DNA from: Rhodobacter sp. CZR27
GTDB taxonomy: Bacteria; Pseudomonadota; Alphaproteobacteria; Rhodobacterales; Rhodobacteraceae
Direction: 5' to 3'
DNA length: 64,000 bases
NCBI RefSeq assembly: GCF_002407205.1
Contig: NZ_CP023548.1
Location: forward strand, 1,202,501 to 1,266,500
In this document: positions 8,338 through 17,373 of the stretch, piece after piece
Numbering within the stretch: position 1 is the first letter of the stretch
How the letters are laid out: every line of letters begins with the position of its first letter
Made by a program: the position numbers and the translations under genes
Notes under the pieces: model-generated
Told to the model about the DNA's origin: nothing
What the model saw: only the letters and a program-made list of their open reading frames with translations
Databases searched by the model: none

Positions 8338-8980
8338 CATCGAGGCTCTGGAGGAGCAGGTGGCCGCGCTGGAGACCACGCTGGGCAGCGCGGCCGGAGT
8401 GGCCGCGGCCTTCGAGGGCGAACTGGCACGGATGCGCGACTCGATGGTTTTCACGAGCCGCGAGGTGGACCGGCTGTCGAGCGGCGTGGGCACCGGGCTC
8501 CGGCGGGCCTTCGATGGCGTGATGTTCGACGGCATGAAGCTGTCGGACGCGCTGGAGGGGCTGGCGGGGTCGATCTCGCGCACCGTCTATTCGGTGGCGA
8601 TGAAGCCGGTCCAGGATGCGGTGTCCGGGTTCATCGCGGATGGGTTGGGTTCCGTGCTCGGCGGGCTCATGCCGTTTGCCCGCGGGGCGGCCTTCTCGCA
8701 GGGCCGCGTCATGCCCTTTGCCAAGGGGGGCGTGGTGGCGGGGGCGACCTCGTTTCCCATGCGCGGCGCCACCGGACTGATGGGTGAAGCGGGTCCGGAG
8801 GCGATCCTGCCGCTGGCGCGCGGTGCCGACGGGCGGCTGGGTGTGCAGGCGGGCGGCGGCCGGTCGGTCAATGTCGTGATGAACGTCTCCTCGCCCGATG
8901 TGCGGGGTTTCGAACGCAGCCGCGGCCAGATCGCCGCGCAGGTCAGCCGCGCACTCTCGCGCGGGCAGCGCAACGGCTGA
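8330..8980 (+). CDS. GTA tape measure protein (g11)
   Basis: A 216-aa protein, short as expected for the very short GTA tail. The N-terminus is a coiled coil (IEALEEQVAALETTLGSA). The C-terminal half carries the tape-measure signature FAKGGVVAGATSFPMRG...LMGEAGPEAILPLARGADGR, a motif found in lambda-type tape measures. ATG 8330 is taken over the in-frame upstream start at 8312 because it fits the overlap with g10.1. It sets tail length and may enter the recipient envelope with the DNA. Confidence 0.9.
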   Translation: MADIEALEEQVAALETTLGSAAGVAAAFEGELARMRDSMVFTSREVDRLSSGVGTGLRRAFDGVMFDGMKLSDALEGLAGSISRTVYSVAMKPVQDAVSGFIADGLGSVLGGLMPFARGAAFSQGRVMPFAKGGVVAGATSFPMRGATGLMGEAGPEAILPLARGADGRLGVQAGGGRSVNVVMNVSSPDVRGFERSRGQIAAQVSRALSRGQRNG

Positions 8981-8990
8981 GGAGCGCATC

Positions 8991-9623
8991 ATGGGCTTTC
9001 ACGAGGTCCGGTTTCCGACCAACCTCAGCTTCGGGTCGGTCGGCGGTCCCGAGCGGCGGACGGAGATCGTCACGTTGGTCAACGGATTCGAGGAGCGCAA
9101 CAGTCTGTGGGCGCATTCGCGCCGGCGCTATGACGCGGGGGTGGCGCTGCGGTCACTGGACGACGTCGAGGCGCTGCTGGCGTTCTTCGAGGCGCGACGG
9201 GGCCAGCTGTTCGGCTTTCGCTGGAAGGACTGGGCCGACTTCCGGTCCTGCGCCCCGGCGGGTCTTCCGGGCGCCCGGGATCAGATCATTGGCACGGGGG
9301 ACGGCACCACGCGGGTCTTCGCCCTGTCGAAGACCTATCGCTCGGGCGGTCAAAGCTATGTGAGGCCGGTGGTCAAGCCGGTTGCTGGAACGGTGAAAGT
9401 GGCCCTCGCGGGTGTGGCGCAGCAGGAAGCGGTGCAGTTTTCCGTCGATACGACCACGGGCCTCGTGACATTTGCCACGGCGCCGGCGGCTGGGGTCGAG
9501 ATCTCGGCCGGCTTCGAATTCGACGTGCCGGTGCGCTTCGACACCGACAGCATTCAGATCTCCATGGCCTCGTTCCACTCCGGCGAGGTGCCGAGCGTTC
9601 CGGTGATGGAGGTGCGGGTCTGA
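8991..9623 (+). CDS. GTA distal tail protein (g12), DUF2460
   Basis: A 210-aa DUF2460 protein: FHEVRFPTNLSFGSVGGPERRTEI, then ALLAFFEARRGQLFGFRWKDW, the family signature, and the closing SIQISMASFHSGEVPSVPVMEV. ATG 8991 follows GAGGAG. The ring it forms attaches the baseplate hub to the tail tube. The stop codon overlaps the next start (TGATG). Confidence 0.92.
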   Translation: MGFHEVRFPTNLSFGSVGGPERRTEIVTLVNGFEERNSLWAHSRRRYDAGVALRSLDDVEALLAFFEARRGQLFGFRWKDWADFRSCAPAGLPGARDQIIGTGDGTTRVFALSKTYRSGGQSYVRPVVKPVAGTVKVALAGVAQQEAVQFSVDTTTGLVTFATAPAAGVEISAGFEFDVPVRFDTDSIQISMASFHSGEVPSVPVMEVRV

Positions 9624-10507
9624 TGGGCGCGAGCGAGCTTCATGCGCATCTGCAGAGCGGCGCGACGACCGTCTGCCGCTGCTGGGCCGTGACGCGGCGG
9701 GACGGGCGCGTCTTCGGCTTCACCGACCACGACCGCGACCTGGTCTTCGGGGGGATCACCTTCCGGGCCGAGACGGGCCTGACATCCTCGGCGCTGCAGC
9801 AGACGACGGGCCTTGCCGTCGACAATGCCGAGACGGTGGGCGCGCTCTCGCATGCCTCGGTGACCGAGGAGGATCTGCTGGCCGGTCGCTTCGACGGGGC
9901 GGAGGTCAGGGCCTGGCTGGTGAACTGGGCGCATGTGGAGGACAGGTTGCTGCAGTTCCGCGGCACGCTGGGAGAGACGACCCATGCGGGTGGCCGCTTC
10001 CGGGCCGAGCTGCGCGGCCTGACCGAGGCGCTGAACCAGCCGCAGGGCCGCGTCTACCAGCGGGACTGCCAGGCCGTTCTGGGCGACGGGAAGTGCCGGT
10101 TCGACCTGATGCAGGGCGGATACTCGGCGGAGGCCGCGGTGGGTGCGGCGGAGGAGCGGCAGAGGTTCCGCTTCAGCGGACTCGGCGCCTTCGCGGATCG
10201 CTGGTTCGAGCAGGGCCGGCTGGTTGTCCTGTCCGGGGCGGCCGTGGGCGTCGTCGGCGTGGTGAAGAACGACCGGCTGGCCGGGGGCGTGCGGACGGTG
10301 GAGTTGTGGGAGGCCATGGGACCCGCGATCCTGCCCGGGGATCTCGTCCGTCTGGAGGCCGGTTGTGACCGAAGGGCGGAGACATGCCGGGCAAAGTTCA
10401 GGAACCTCATGAACTTCCGCGGCTTCCCTCATCTGCCGGGCGAAGACTGGCTGAGCGCCTATCCCGCGTCGGCGAAGGTCAATGACGGCGGGAGCCTATG
10501 GGAATGA
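9623..10507 (+). CDS. GTA baseplate hub protein (g13), DUF2163
   Basis: A 294-aa DUF2163/phage BR0599-type protein. It shows TRRDGRVFGFTDHDRDL near the N-terminus and the GLTSSALQQTTGLAVDN block. Cysteine-bearing YQRDCQAVLGDGKCRFD and CDRRAETCRAKF are followed by NFRGFPHLPGED. Hub proteins of this class (lambda gpL) use such cysteines for an iron-sulfur cluster; that it binds one here is inference. It sits below the distal tail ring. Confidence 0.9.
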   Translation: MGASELHAHLQSGATTVCRCWAVTRRDGRVFGFTDHDRDLVFGGITFRAETGLTSSALQQTTGLAVDNAETVGALSHASVTEEDLLAGRFDGAEVRAWLVNWAHVEDRLLQFRGTLGETTHAGGRFRAELRGLTEALNQPQGRVYQRDCQAVLGDGKCRFDLMQGGYSAEAAVGAAEERQRFRFSGLGAFADRWFEQGRLVVLSGAAVGVVGVVKNDRLAGGVRTVELWEAMGPAILPGDLVRLEAGCDRRAETCRAKFRNLMNFRGFPHLPGEDWLSAYPASAKVNDGGSLWE

Positions 10508-10944
10508 GCGGCGCTGCCATCGTGGCCGAGGCCCGCCGCTGGATCGGCACGCCCTATGTGCATCAGGCGTCGGCCTGCGGCGCCGGAACGGATTGCCTCG
10601 GGCTTCTGCGGGGCATCTGGCGCGCGGTGCTGGGGGCGGAGCCGGCCCCTGTTCCCGCCTATACGCCCGACTGGTCGGAGCCCTCCGGAGACGAGGTCCT
10701 GATGGCTGCCTGCGACCGCTGGCTGGTCCGCCTGCCGGCGGGAGACGGCGCCGAGGGCACCGTGCTGCTGTTCCGGATGCGACCGGGGTCGGTGGCCAAG
10801 CATCTGGGCATCCTCGTCCGCGCCGGCGGGGACGCTTCTTTCATCCATGCCTACTCTGGCCACGGCGTCGTCGAAAGCCCGCTCTCGGAACCCTGGGCGC
10901 GGCGGATCGCGGCGCGCTTCGCTTTTCCGGAAAGGACCGTCTGA
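10498..10944 (+). CDS. GTA NlpC/P60 cell-wall peptidase (g14)
   Basis: A 148-aa NlpC/P60 protein overlapping g13 by 10 nt and g15 by one. EARRWIGTPYVHQAS leads to the catalytic cysteine in GTDCLGLLRGIW. The histidine lies in VAKHLGILVRAGG. The enzyme is tail-associated and would cut the recipient's peptidoglycan stem peptides to let DNA through. The start at 10498 or 10504 cannot be decided by eye. Confidence 0.92.
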   Translation: MGMSGAAIVAEARRWIGTPYVHQASACGAGTDCLGLLRGIWRAVLGAEPAPVPAYTPDWSEPSGDEVLMAACDRWLVRLPAGDGAEGTVLLFRMRPGSVAKHLGILVRAGGDASFIHAYSGHGVVESPLSEPWARRIAARFAFPERTV

Positions 10945-13900
10945 TGGCGACACTCTTGTTGGCGGCGGCCGGCTCGGCGATCGGTGCGGGCTTTGGCGGA
11001 ACCGTCCTCGGGCTGACCGGCGCGGTCATCGGCCGCGCGATCGGCGCAACGGTCGGCCAGATGATCGACCAGCGCTTGTTGGGCACCGGGTCGCAGACCG
11101 TGCGCACCGGCCGGATCGAGCGCTTCCGCCTGATGGGCGCGGGCGAGGGTGCGGCAGTGGCGCAGGTCTTCGGCCGAAACCGCGTGGCCGGGCAGGTGAT
11201 CTGGGCCTCGCGGTTCCTGGAAAGCCAGTCGGAAAGCTCCAGCGGCGGCAAGGGCGGCGGGCCGAAGAGCACCGTCATCAGCTATTCCTATTCGGTCAGC
11301 CTCGCCGTCGCGCTCTGCGAGGGCGAGATCCTGCGCGTGGGACGGATCTGGGCAGACGGGGCCGAGATCTCGCCCGCCTCTTTGAATTTCCGGGTCTATC
11401 GGGGCACCAAGGACCAGCTTGCCGATCCGAAGATCGAGGCGGTGGAGGGTGCGGGGCGGGCGCCCGCCTATCGCGGGATCGCCTATGTGGTGATCGAGGA
11501 TCTGGAACTCGAGCCCTATGGCAACCGCGTGCCGCAATTCTCCTTCGAGGTGATGCGCGCGGCCCAGGGCGCGCTGGCCGGGCGGATCACCAACCTTCAG
11601 CGTGCGGTCAGGGGCGTGGCGATGATCCCGGGTTCGGGCGAGTACTCGCTGGCGTCGAGCCGTGTCAGCTACAGCTACGGGCCGGGCGAAGGCTCGCTGG
11701 CCAATGTGCATTCGCCTTCCGGTGAAAGCGACCTGCTGACGTCGCTCGATCAGTTGACGGGGGAGCTTCCGGCCTGTCGGTCGGTTTCGCTGGTGGTGTC
11801 GTGGTTCGGCAGCGACTTGCGATGCGGTGCCTGCGAGATCCGGCCGAAGGTGGAGCAGGGCGAGTTCGACGGCGCGAATATGCCTTGGCGGGTCTCGGGC
11901 CTTGCGCGCGAGGATGCCGGGGTGATCGGCCGCATCGACGATCGGCCGGTCTATGGCGGAACACCTGCCGACGCCTCGGTGGTCGAGGCGATCGCGGCGC
12001 TGCACGCGGCGGGGCAGTCGGTGCTCTACTATCCCTTCATCCTGATGGAGCAGCTTCCGGGGAATGGCCTCACCGATCCCTGGACGGGGGCGCAGGACCA
12101 GCCGGTGCTGCCATGGCGCGGCCGGATCACGCTGTCGTCGGCGCCAGGATGTCCCGGCAGCCCCGACGGCACCACGGCCGCGGGGGATCAGGTCGCAGCC
12201 TTCTTCGGAACTGCGGAGCCCGGCCATTTCCGCCTCGAGGATGGAAAGGTGGTCTATGACGGCGCGCAGGACTGGCGATATCGCCGGTTCATCCTGCACG
12301 CCGCGTGGCTTTGCCGGCTTGCCGGCGGGGTGGAGGCCTTCTGCATCGGTTCGGAGATGCGCGGCCTGACGCAGATCCGCAATGCCGCCGGCGGGTTTCC
12401 CGCGGTCGCGGCGCTGCGCCGGCTTGCGGCGGATGTGCGGGGCATCCTCGGGCCCGGCGTGAAGATCGGCTATGCGGCCGACTGGTCGGAGTGGTTCGGC
12501 CACCACACCGGGGGCGATGTCTATTTCCACCTCGATCCGCTCTGGGCGGACGAGAACATCGATTTCATCGGGATCGACAACTACATGCCGCTGTCGGACT
12601 GGCGCGACGGCGAGGAACATGCCGATGCCGCCTGGGGCGCGCCGAACAATCTGGACTACCTCAAGGCCAACATCGCGGGCGGCGAAGGGTTCGACTGGTA
12701 CTACGGCAGCGAGGCGGGTGCCGAGGCACAGCAGCGGCTGCCAATCACCGATGGCGCGCATGGCGAGCCATGGGTGTTCCGCTGCAAGGACCTGAAGAGC
12801 TGGTGGTCCCAGCCGCATCACGAGCGGATCGGCGGGGTGAGGCAGGCGCAGCCGACAGCCTGGGTGCCGAGGTCCAAGCCGATCTGGTTCACGGAATATG
12901 GCTGTCCGGCGCTCGACAACGGTACGAACCAGCCGAACCTGTTCCTCGACCCCAAGAGCTCGGAGTCCTCGCTGCCGCGCGGGTCGTCGGGTCGCAGGGA
13001 CGATGCGATTGCCATGGACTACCTGCGGGCGATGGCGGAGTTCTGGGACGACGCTGCGAACAACCCGGTCTCGCCCCTCTACGGCGGCACCATGGTCGAC
13101 ATGTCCCGTGCCCATGTCTGGGCTTGGGACGCACGCCCCTTTCCGGCATTCCCGGCGCTCTCCGATGTCTGGAGTGACGGCGACAACTATGCGCATGGCC
13201 ACTGGCTGAACGGTCGTGCTGCCTCGCAGCCGCTTGCGGCGGTGGTGGCGGAGATCTGCGAGCGGTCGGGCGTCAGGGCGATCGATGTCGCGGGCCTGCA
13301 CGGCGTAGTGCGGGGTTATGGCCTTGCCGAGGTCGACTCGGCCCGTGCCGCGCTTCAGCCGCTGATGCTGGCCTACGGCTTCGAGGCGCTGGAGCGCGAC
13401 GGGACGCTGGTGTTCCGCATGCGGGACGGGCGCGCCGCGGCCGAGCTTCACCGCGAGGGGCTGGTGCAGTCCGATGAGCTGGATGGCCCGGTCGAGGTGG
13501 TGCGGGCGGCCGAGGCCGAGACGGCGGGGCGGGTGCGCCTAGGCTATCTCGAGGCGGAAGGAGATTATGCCGCCCGTCAGGTCGAGGCGGCCTTCCCGGA
13601 CGAGGCGACCTTCTCGGTGTCGCAATCCGAGGTGCCTCTGGTCCTGACGGGCGGCGAGGCGCGTGGCACGGTCGAGCGGTGGCTGGCGGAATCGCGCGTG
13701 GCGCGGGACACGGCGCGCTTTGCCCTGCCAAGATCGGCGCTGTCGCTGGGCACCGGCGATGTCGTCCTGCTCGAGGGGCGGCGCTATCGCATTGATCGGC
13801 TGGAGCAGGCCGAGGCGCAGCTTGCCGAGGCGGTGCGGGTCGAGCCGGGCGTATACCGGCCGAGTGATGTGACCGAGGAGCGCCCACCGGCCCGTCGGAT

Positions 13901-14843
13901 CGCGATGCCGGCGCCGGTCTATCCGGTGTTTCTCGACCTGCCGCTGCTGAGCGGGAACGAGGTGCCGCATGCGCCCCATGTCGCGGTCGCCGCCTCGCCG
14001 TGGCCGGGGCGGGTTGCGGTCTGGAAGGCGAACGAGGATGCCGGCTACCGGTTGAACCGGCTGGTCTCGGCGGGGGCGACGCTGGGCGTGACGCAGACAC
14101 CGCTGCCTGCGGCGCCGGCCGGGCGGTGGGACATGGGCGCGCCGCTGCGGGTGAAGCTGCAGGGTCCGCCGCTGTCGTCGGCTTCCGATGCCGCCGTGCT
14201 GAACGGGGCGAATGTCATGGCGATCGGCGACGGTTCCCCCGATGGCTGGGAGTTGCTCCAGTTCGCACGGGCCACGCTTGTCTCGCCCCGGCTGTGGGAG
14301 ATTTCGCGGCGGCTGCGGGGGCAGGCGGGAACCGATGCGCTGATGCCCCTCGAATGGCCGGCGGGCAGCCTTGTCGTGCTGGTCAACGCAGCGCTCCCTC
14401 AGGTGGACATGCCGCTGGCCGACCGCGGCCTTGCCCGCCACTTCAGGATCGGCGTCGCGAGCCGCGGCTATGACGACGGCGATGTGATACACAGGGTCGA
14501 GGCCTTTTCGGCGGCGGGACTGCGGCCCTACGCGCCGGTCCATCTGCGGGCCGTCGTCGACGGCGGCGACCTTCGGATCAGCTGGATCCGTCGCACGCGG
14601 ATCGACGGCGACAGCTGGGAAGGGCGGGAGGTGCCCCTGGGCGAGGCGGCCGAACTCTACTCGGTGCGCGTGGTGAGCGGGGGCGTCGTGGTGCGCCGGG
14701 TCGAGGTCTCGCAGCCCGCCTGGACCTACACCGCGACCGCGCGGGCGGCGGATGGCGTCGCGGGCGCCTATGCCATCGAGGTCGCGCAGGTCTCGGACAG
14801 CTACGGATCCGGTCCCTATCGCAGGCTGCTCGTGTCGGGTTGA
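10944..14843 (+). CDS. GTA host-specificity/baseplate megatron protein (g15)
   Basis: A 1299-aa protein, the largest of the cluster. The N-terminus is glycine-rich and hydrophobic (LGLTGAVIGRAIGATVGQMIDQ). Around residues 430-730 is the GTA TIM-barrel-like domain, visible as FCIGSEMRGLTQIRN, FIGIDNYMPLSDWRDGEEH and WFTEYGCPALDNGTNQPN. The phage tail domain and carbohydrate-binding-like C-terminal region follow. Although the frame is open from 10482, ATG 10944 overlaps the g14 stop (TGATG) and gives the family N-terminus. It forms the central baseplate spike that contacts recipient capsule or outer membrane. Confidence 0.93.
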   Translation: MATLLLAAAGSAIGAGFGGTVLGLTGAVIGRAIGATVGQMIDQRLLGTGSQTVRTGRIERFRLMGAGEGAAVAQVFGRNRVAGQVIWASRFLESQSESSSGGKGGGPKSTVISYSYSVSLAVALCEGEILRVGRIWADGAEISPASLNFRVYRGTKDQLADPKIEAVEGAGRAPAYRGIAYVVIEDLELEPYGNRVPQFSFEVMRAAQGALAGRITNLQRAVRGVAMIPGSGEYSLASSRVSYSYGPGEGSLANVHSPSGESDLLTSLDQLTGELPACRSVSLVVSWFGSDLRCGACEIRPKVEQGEFDGANMPWRVSGLAREDAGVIGRIDDRPVYGGTPADASVVEAIAALHAAGQSVLYYPFILMEQLPGNGLTDPWTGAQDQPVLPWRGRITLSSAPGCPGSPDGTTAAGDQVAAFFGTAEPGHFRLEDGKVVYDGAQDWRYRRFILHAAWLCRLAGGVEAFCIGSEMRGLTQIRNAAGGFPAVAALRRLAADVRGILGPGVKIGYAADWSEWFGHHTGGDVYFHLDPLWADENIDFIGIDNYMPLSDWRDGEEHADAAWGAPNNLDYLKANIAGGEGFDWYYGSEAGAEAQQRLPITDGAHGEPWVFRCKDLKSWWSQPHHERIGGVRQAQPTAWVPRSKPIWFTEYGCPALDNGTNQPNLFLDPKSSESSLPRGSSGRRDDAIAMDYLRAMAEFWDDAANNPVSPLYGGTMVDMSRAHVWAWDARPFPAFPALSDVWSDGDNYAHGHWLNGRAASQPLAAVVAEICERSGVRAIDVAGLHGVVRGYGLAEVDSARAALQPLMLAYGFEALERDGTLVFRMRDGRAAAELHREGLVQSDELDGPVEVVRAAEAETAGRVRLGYLEAEGDYAARQVEAAFPDEATFSVSQSEVPLVLTGGEARGTVERWLAESRVARDTARFALPRSALSLGTGDVVLLEGRRYRIDRLEQAEAQLAEAVRVEPGVYRPSDVTEERPPARRIAMPAPVYPVFLDLPLLSGNEVPHAPHVAVAASPWPGRVAVWKANEDAGYRLNRLVSAGATLGVTQTPLPAAPAGRWDMGAPLRVKLQGPPLSSASDAAVLNGANVMAIGDGSPDGWELLQFARATLVSPRLWEISRRLRGQAGTDALMPLEWPAGSLVVLVNAALPQVDMPLADRGLARHFRIGVASRGYDDGDVIHRVEAFSAAGLRPYAPVHLRAVVDGGDLRISWIRRTRIDGDSWEGREVPLGEAAELYSVRVVSGGVVVRRVEVSQPAWTYTATARAADGVAGAYAIEVAQVSDSYGSGPYRRLLVSG

Positions 14844-14846
14844 ACT

Positions 14847-15182
14847 ATGCGGACCGTCCTGCTGGCCGATCTGCTTGATGTGGCGGGGGTCCTGGCGCTT
14901 CTGCCCGCCAGCGAGCGTCCCGCGTTGCTCGCGCGGCTCATCGACATGGCGCATTGCGCCCACAAGGTCTCCAGGCGGCTGGGCCATCCGCATCCGCTGT
15001 GGGGAAACGGCGGGCTCGGCTCTGCCGCATCCGGGCTGCCGCGCATGCGCGAGCCAGTCGGCCCGGATCCCGACCATCTCGAGGCGCTCGCGTTGGTCGC
15101 GCTGGAAATTGCCCGGCGGGCACGCCGGGCGAGACGGAAAGACCCTTTTCCTGTTGCCGGCATTGACTATGTGCTACCGTGA
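14847..15182 (+). CDS. Conserved small protein downstream of the GTA cluster
   Basis: A 111-aa protein starting 3 nt after the g15 stop, so probably co-transcribed. It is rich in Leu, Ala and Arg: LLADLLDVAGVLALLPASERPALLARLIDMAHCAHKVSRRLG, then a central GNGGLGSAASGLP and an RRARRARRK patch. No catalytic motif was seen. Genes of this kind follow the GTA operon in several Rhodobacterales; the function is unknown. Confidence 0.7.
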   Translation: MRTVLLADLLDVAGVLALLPASERPALLARLIDMAHCAHKVSRRLGHPHPLWGNGGLGSAASGLPRMREPVGPDPDHLEALALVALEIARRARRARRKDPFPVAGIDYVLP

Positions 15183-15207
15183 AGCCGCACGGAAAGAGGA
15201 GCCTGCC

Positions 15208-16014
15208 ATGGCAGAGGCAAAACCGCGCGTTGCGACCATCGATCCGGTCTGGCAGCGCATCACCGAGGAGGGACATGCCGCCATCCTTGCCGAGCCCCTG
15301 CTGGGCGGGCTGGTCCATTCCAGCCTGCTGCACCATCCGTCGATGGAGCGGGCGCTTGCCTACCGCTTTTCGCTGAAGCTGGCCTCCGGCGAGATGAGCG
15401 AGCAGATCCTGCGCGAGATCGCCGACGAGGCCTATGCCAGCGACCCCGAGCTTGGCCAGATGGCCCGCGCCGACATGGTGGCGGTCTACGAGCGCGATCC
15501 GGCCTGCCACCGGTTCATTCAGCCGATCCTGTTCTTCAAGGGCTATCAGGCGGTGCAGGCCTACCGGGTCGGGCACTGGCTCTGGACGACCGGCCGTCAG
15601 GACCTTGCCTATTTCGTGCAGATGCGCGTCTCCGAGGCGTTCGGCGTGGACATCCACCCCGCCGCCCGGCTCGGCCGCGGCATCATGATCGACCATGCCC
15701 ATTCCATTGTCATCGGCGAGACGGCGGTGGTAGGCGACAACGTCTCGATGCTGCATTCCGTGACGCTGGGCGGCACCGGCAAGGAGGATGGCGACCGCCA
15801 TCCCAAGATCGGCAACGGCGTGATGATCGGGGCGGGGGCGAAGGTGCTCGGCAACATCCATGTGGGCCATTGCAGCCGGATTGCCGCGGGCTCGGTCGTG
15901 CTGCATGACGTGCCGCCCTGCACGACGGTGGCCGGCGTGCCCGCCCGGGTCGTGGGCGAGGCCGGCTGCGCGCAGCCCGCAGTCACCATGGACCAGCTTC
16001 TTACCGACGGCTGA
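15208..16014 (+). CDS. cysE: Serine O-acetyltransferase CysE
   Basis: A 268-aa enzyme making O-acetylserine from serine and acetyl-CoA, the first step of cysteine synthesis. The N-terminal helical domain (WQRITEEGHAAILAEPLLGGLVHSSLLHH) is followed by the left-handed beta-helix with DIHPAARLGRGIMIDHAHS, IGETAVVGDNVSMLHSVTLGGTGK and the HPKIGNGVMIGAGAKVLGN repeats. The catalytic histidines are those in IDHAHS and DRHPKIG. ATG 15208 has an AGAGGAG site; the frame is open further upstream but lacks family similarity. Proximity to the GTA cluster is conserved in relatives. Confidence 0.96.
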   Translation: MAEAKPRVATIDPVWQRITEEGHAAILAEPLLGGLVHSSLLHHPSMERALAYRFSLKLASGEMSEQILREIADEAYASDPELGQMARADMVAVYERDPACHRFIQPILFFKGYQAVQAYRVGHWLWTTGRQDLAYFVQMRVSEAFGVDIHPAARLGRGIMIDHAHSIVIGETAVVGDNVSMLHSVTLGGTGKEDGDRHPKIGNGVMIGAGAKVLGNIHVGHCSRIAAGSVVLHDVPPCTTVAGVPARVVGEAGCAQPAVTMDQLLTDG

Positions 16015-16024
16015 GGGTTCGGAA

Positions 16025-16044
16025 GGGGCGGCGCATGCCGCCCC
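16025..16044. terminator. Bidirectional hairpin between cysE and pdhC
   Basis: GGGGCGGC-GCAT-GCCGCCCC is a perfect 8-bp stem placed between two convergent genes (cysE ends at 16014, pdhC at 16051). No strong T-tract is present on either side. Confidence 0.6.
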
Positions 16045-16050
16045 GCCTGT

Positions 16051-17361
16051 TCACGCGAGCATCGCCATCGGGTTCTCGAGGTTCTCCACGATCGCCTTCA
16101 GGAACTCCGCCCCGAGGGCGCCATCGATGACCCGGTGATCGACCGAGAGCGTCATCGACATCATCGTCGCCACCGTGATCTCGCCGTCCTTGCCGACAAC
16201 CGGCTTCTTCACGCCCGCCCCGACCGCAAGGATCGAGCCGTGCGGCGGGTTGATCACGGCATCGAAGTTCTCGACCCCGAACATCCCGAGGTTCGAGATC
16301 GCGAAGCTCCCGCCCTGATATTCGTGCGGCGCAAGCTTCCGCGTTCGTGCCCGTGTTGCAAGGTCCTTCATCTCGGCCGAGAGCGCCGACAGCGTCTTGA
16401 GATGCGCGTCGCGCAGGACGGGCGTGAAGAGCCCGCCCTCCACCGCGACCGCCACCGCCACATCCGACGGCTTCAGCTTCAGGATCCGGTCGCCCGCCCA
16501 GACGGCGTTGGCGTTCGGCACCTGTTGCAGGGCCAGCGCGCAGGCCTTGATGATGAAGTCGTTGACCGACAGCTTCACCCCGCGGCTCTCCAGCTTTGCA
16601 TTCAGTTCGGACCGGAAGGCCATCAGCGCGTCCAGTCGCACCTCGCGCCGAAGGTAGAAATGCGGGATGGTCTGCTTGGCTTCGGAAAGACGCGCTGCGA
16701 TGGTCTTGCGCATCCCGTCGAGGGTGATCTCCTCGTATTCCCGGTCCGCAAAGAGCTTCGCCACCGTGGCAGCCGAGGCGGCGGGCGGGGCGACCGGGGC
16801 AGGGGCAGGGGCTGCCGCCGGAGCTTCGGCCTTCTCCGCCACAGCTTCCGGCTTCGGAGCCGTGGCCGTCGCCGGGGCGCCCTCGACATCGGCCTTCACG
16901 ATCCGGCCGCGGGGGCCGGACCCCTTGACCGATTGGAGGTCGATCCCCTTCTCCTTGGCGATCCGGCGGGCGAGGGGCGAGGCGAAGACGCGCTCTCCCT
17001 GCGGCTTGGCGGCCGGGGCCTCGGCGGCGGCTGCCGGCGCCTCCTGTGCGGGGGCCGCCCGGTCAGCGGGCTGCTGCGGCGCGGGCGCCTTTTCGGCCGG
17101 GGCGGCTTCCGCGCTCTCGCCCTCCTCCACGAGCACGGCGATGGGGGTGTTCACCTTCACCCCCGCGGTGCCCTCGGCGATCAGGATCTTGCCGAGGATG
17201 CCCTCATCGACGGCCTCGAATTCCATCGTCGCCTTGTCGGTCTCGATCTCGGCAATGATGTCGCCCGAGCGGATCTCGTCGCCTTCCTTCTTCAGCCATT
17301 TCGCAAGCGTCCCCTCCTCCATCGTCGGAGACAGCGCGGGCATCAGGATCTCGGTTGCCAT
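16051..17361 (-). CDS. pdhC: Pyruvate dehydrogenase E2, dihydrolipoamide acetyltransferase
   Basis: A 436-aa E2 core. It contains one lipoyl domain (residues 1 to about 77, lipoylated lysine in [10 protein letters not shown]), an Ala/Pro linker, and a peripheral-subunit-binding domain ([25 protein letters not shown]). A second Ala/Pro linker leads to the acyltransferase domain ending with the catalytic [14 protein letters not shown]. It transfers the acetyl group to CoA and forms the core of the complex. It is the last gene of a pdhA-pdhB-pdhC operon on the minus strand. Confidence 0.96.
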   Translation of the reverse strand: MATEILMPALSPTMEEGTLAKWLKKEGDEIRSGDIIAEIETDKATMEFEAVDEGILGKILIAEGTAGVKVNTPIAVLVEEGESAEAAPAEKAPAPQQPADRAAPAQEAPAAAAEAPAAKPQGERVFASPLARRIAKEKGIDLQSVKGSGPRGRIVKADVEGAPATATAPKPEAVAEKAEAPAAAPAPAPVAPPAASAATVAKLFADREYEEITLDGMRKTIAARLSEAKQTIPHFYLRREVRLDALMAFRSELNAKLESRGVKLSVNDFIIKACALALQQVPNANAVWAGDRILKLKPSDVAVAVAVEGGLFTPVLRDAHLKTLSALSAEMKDLATRARTRKLAPHEYQGGSFAISNLGMFGVENFDAVINPPHGSILAVGAGVKKPVVGKDGEITVATMMSMTLSVDHRVIDGALGAEFLKAIVENLENPMAMLA

Positions 17362-17373
17362 GGGCTTGCCTCC

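Noticed and set aside
8330..8980. Short tape measure gene as a deletion
   Set aside because: GTA tails are very short and a tape measure of about 220 residues is normal for the RcGTA family.
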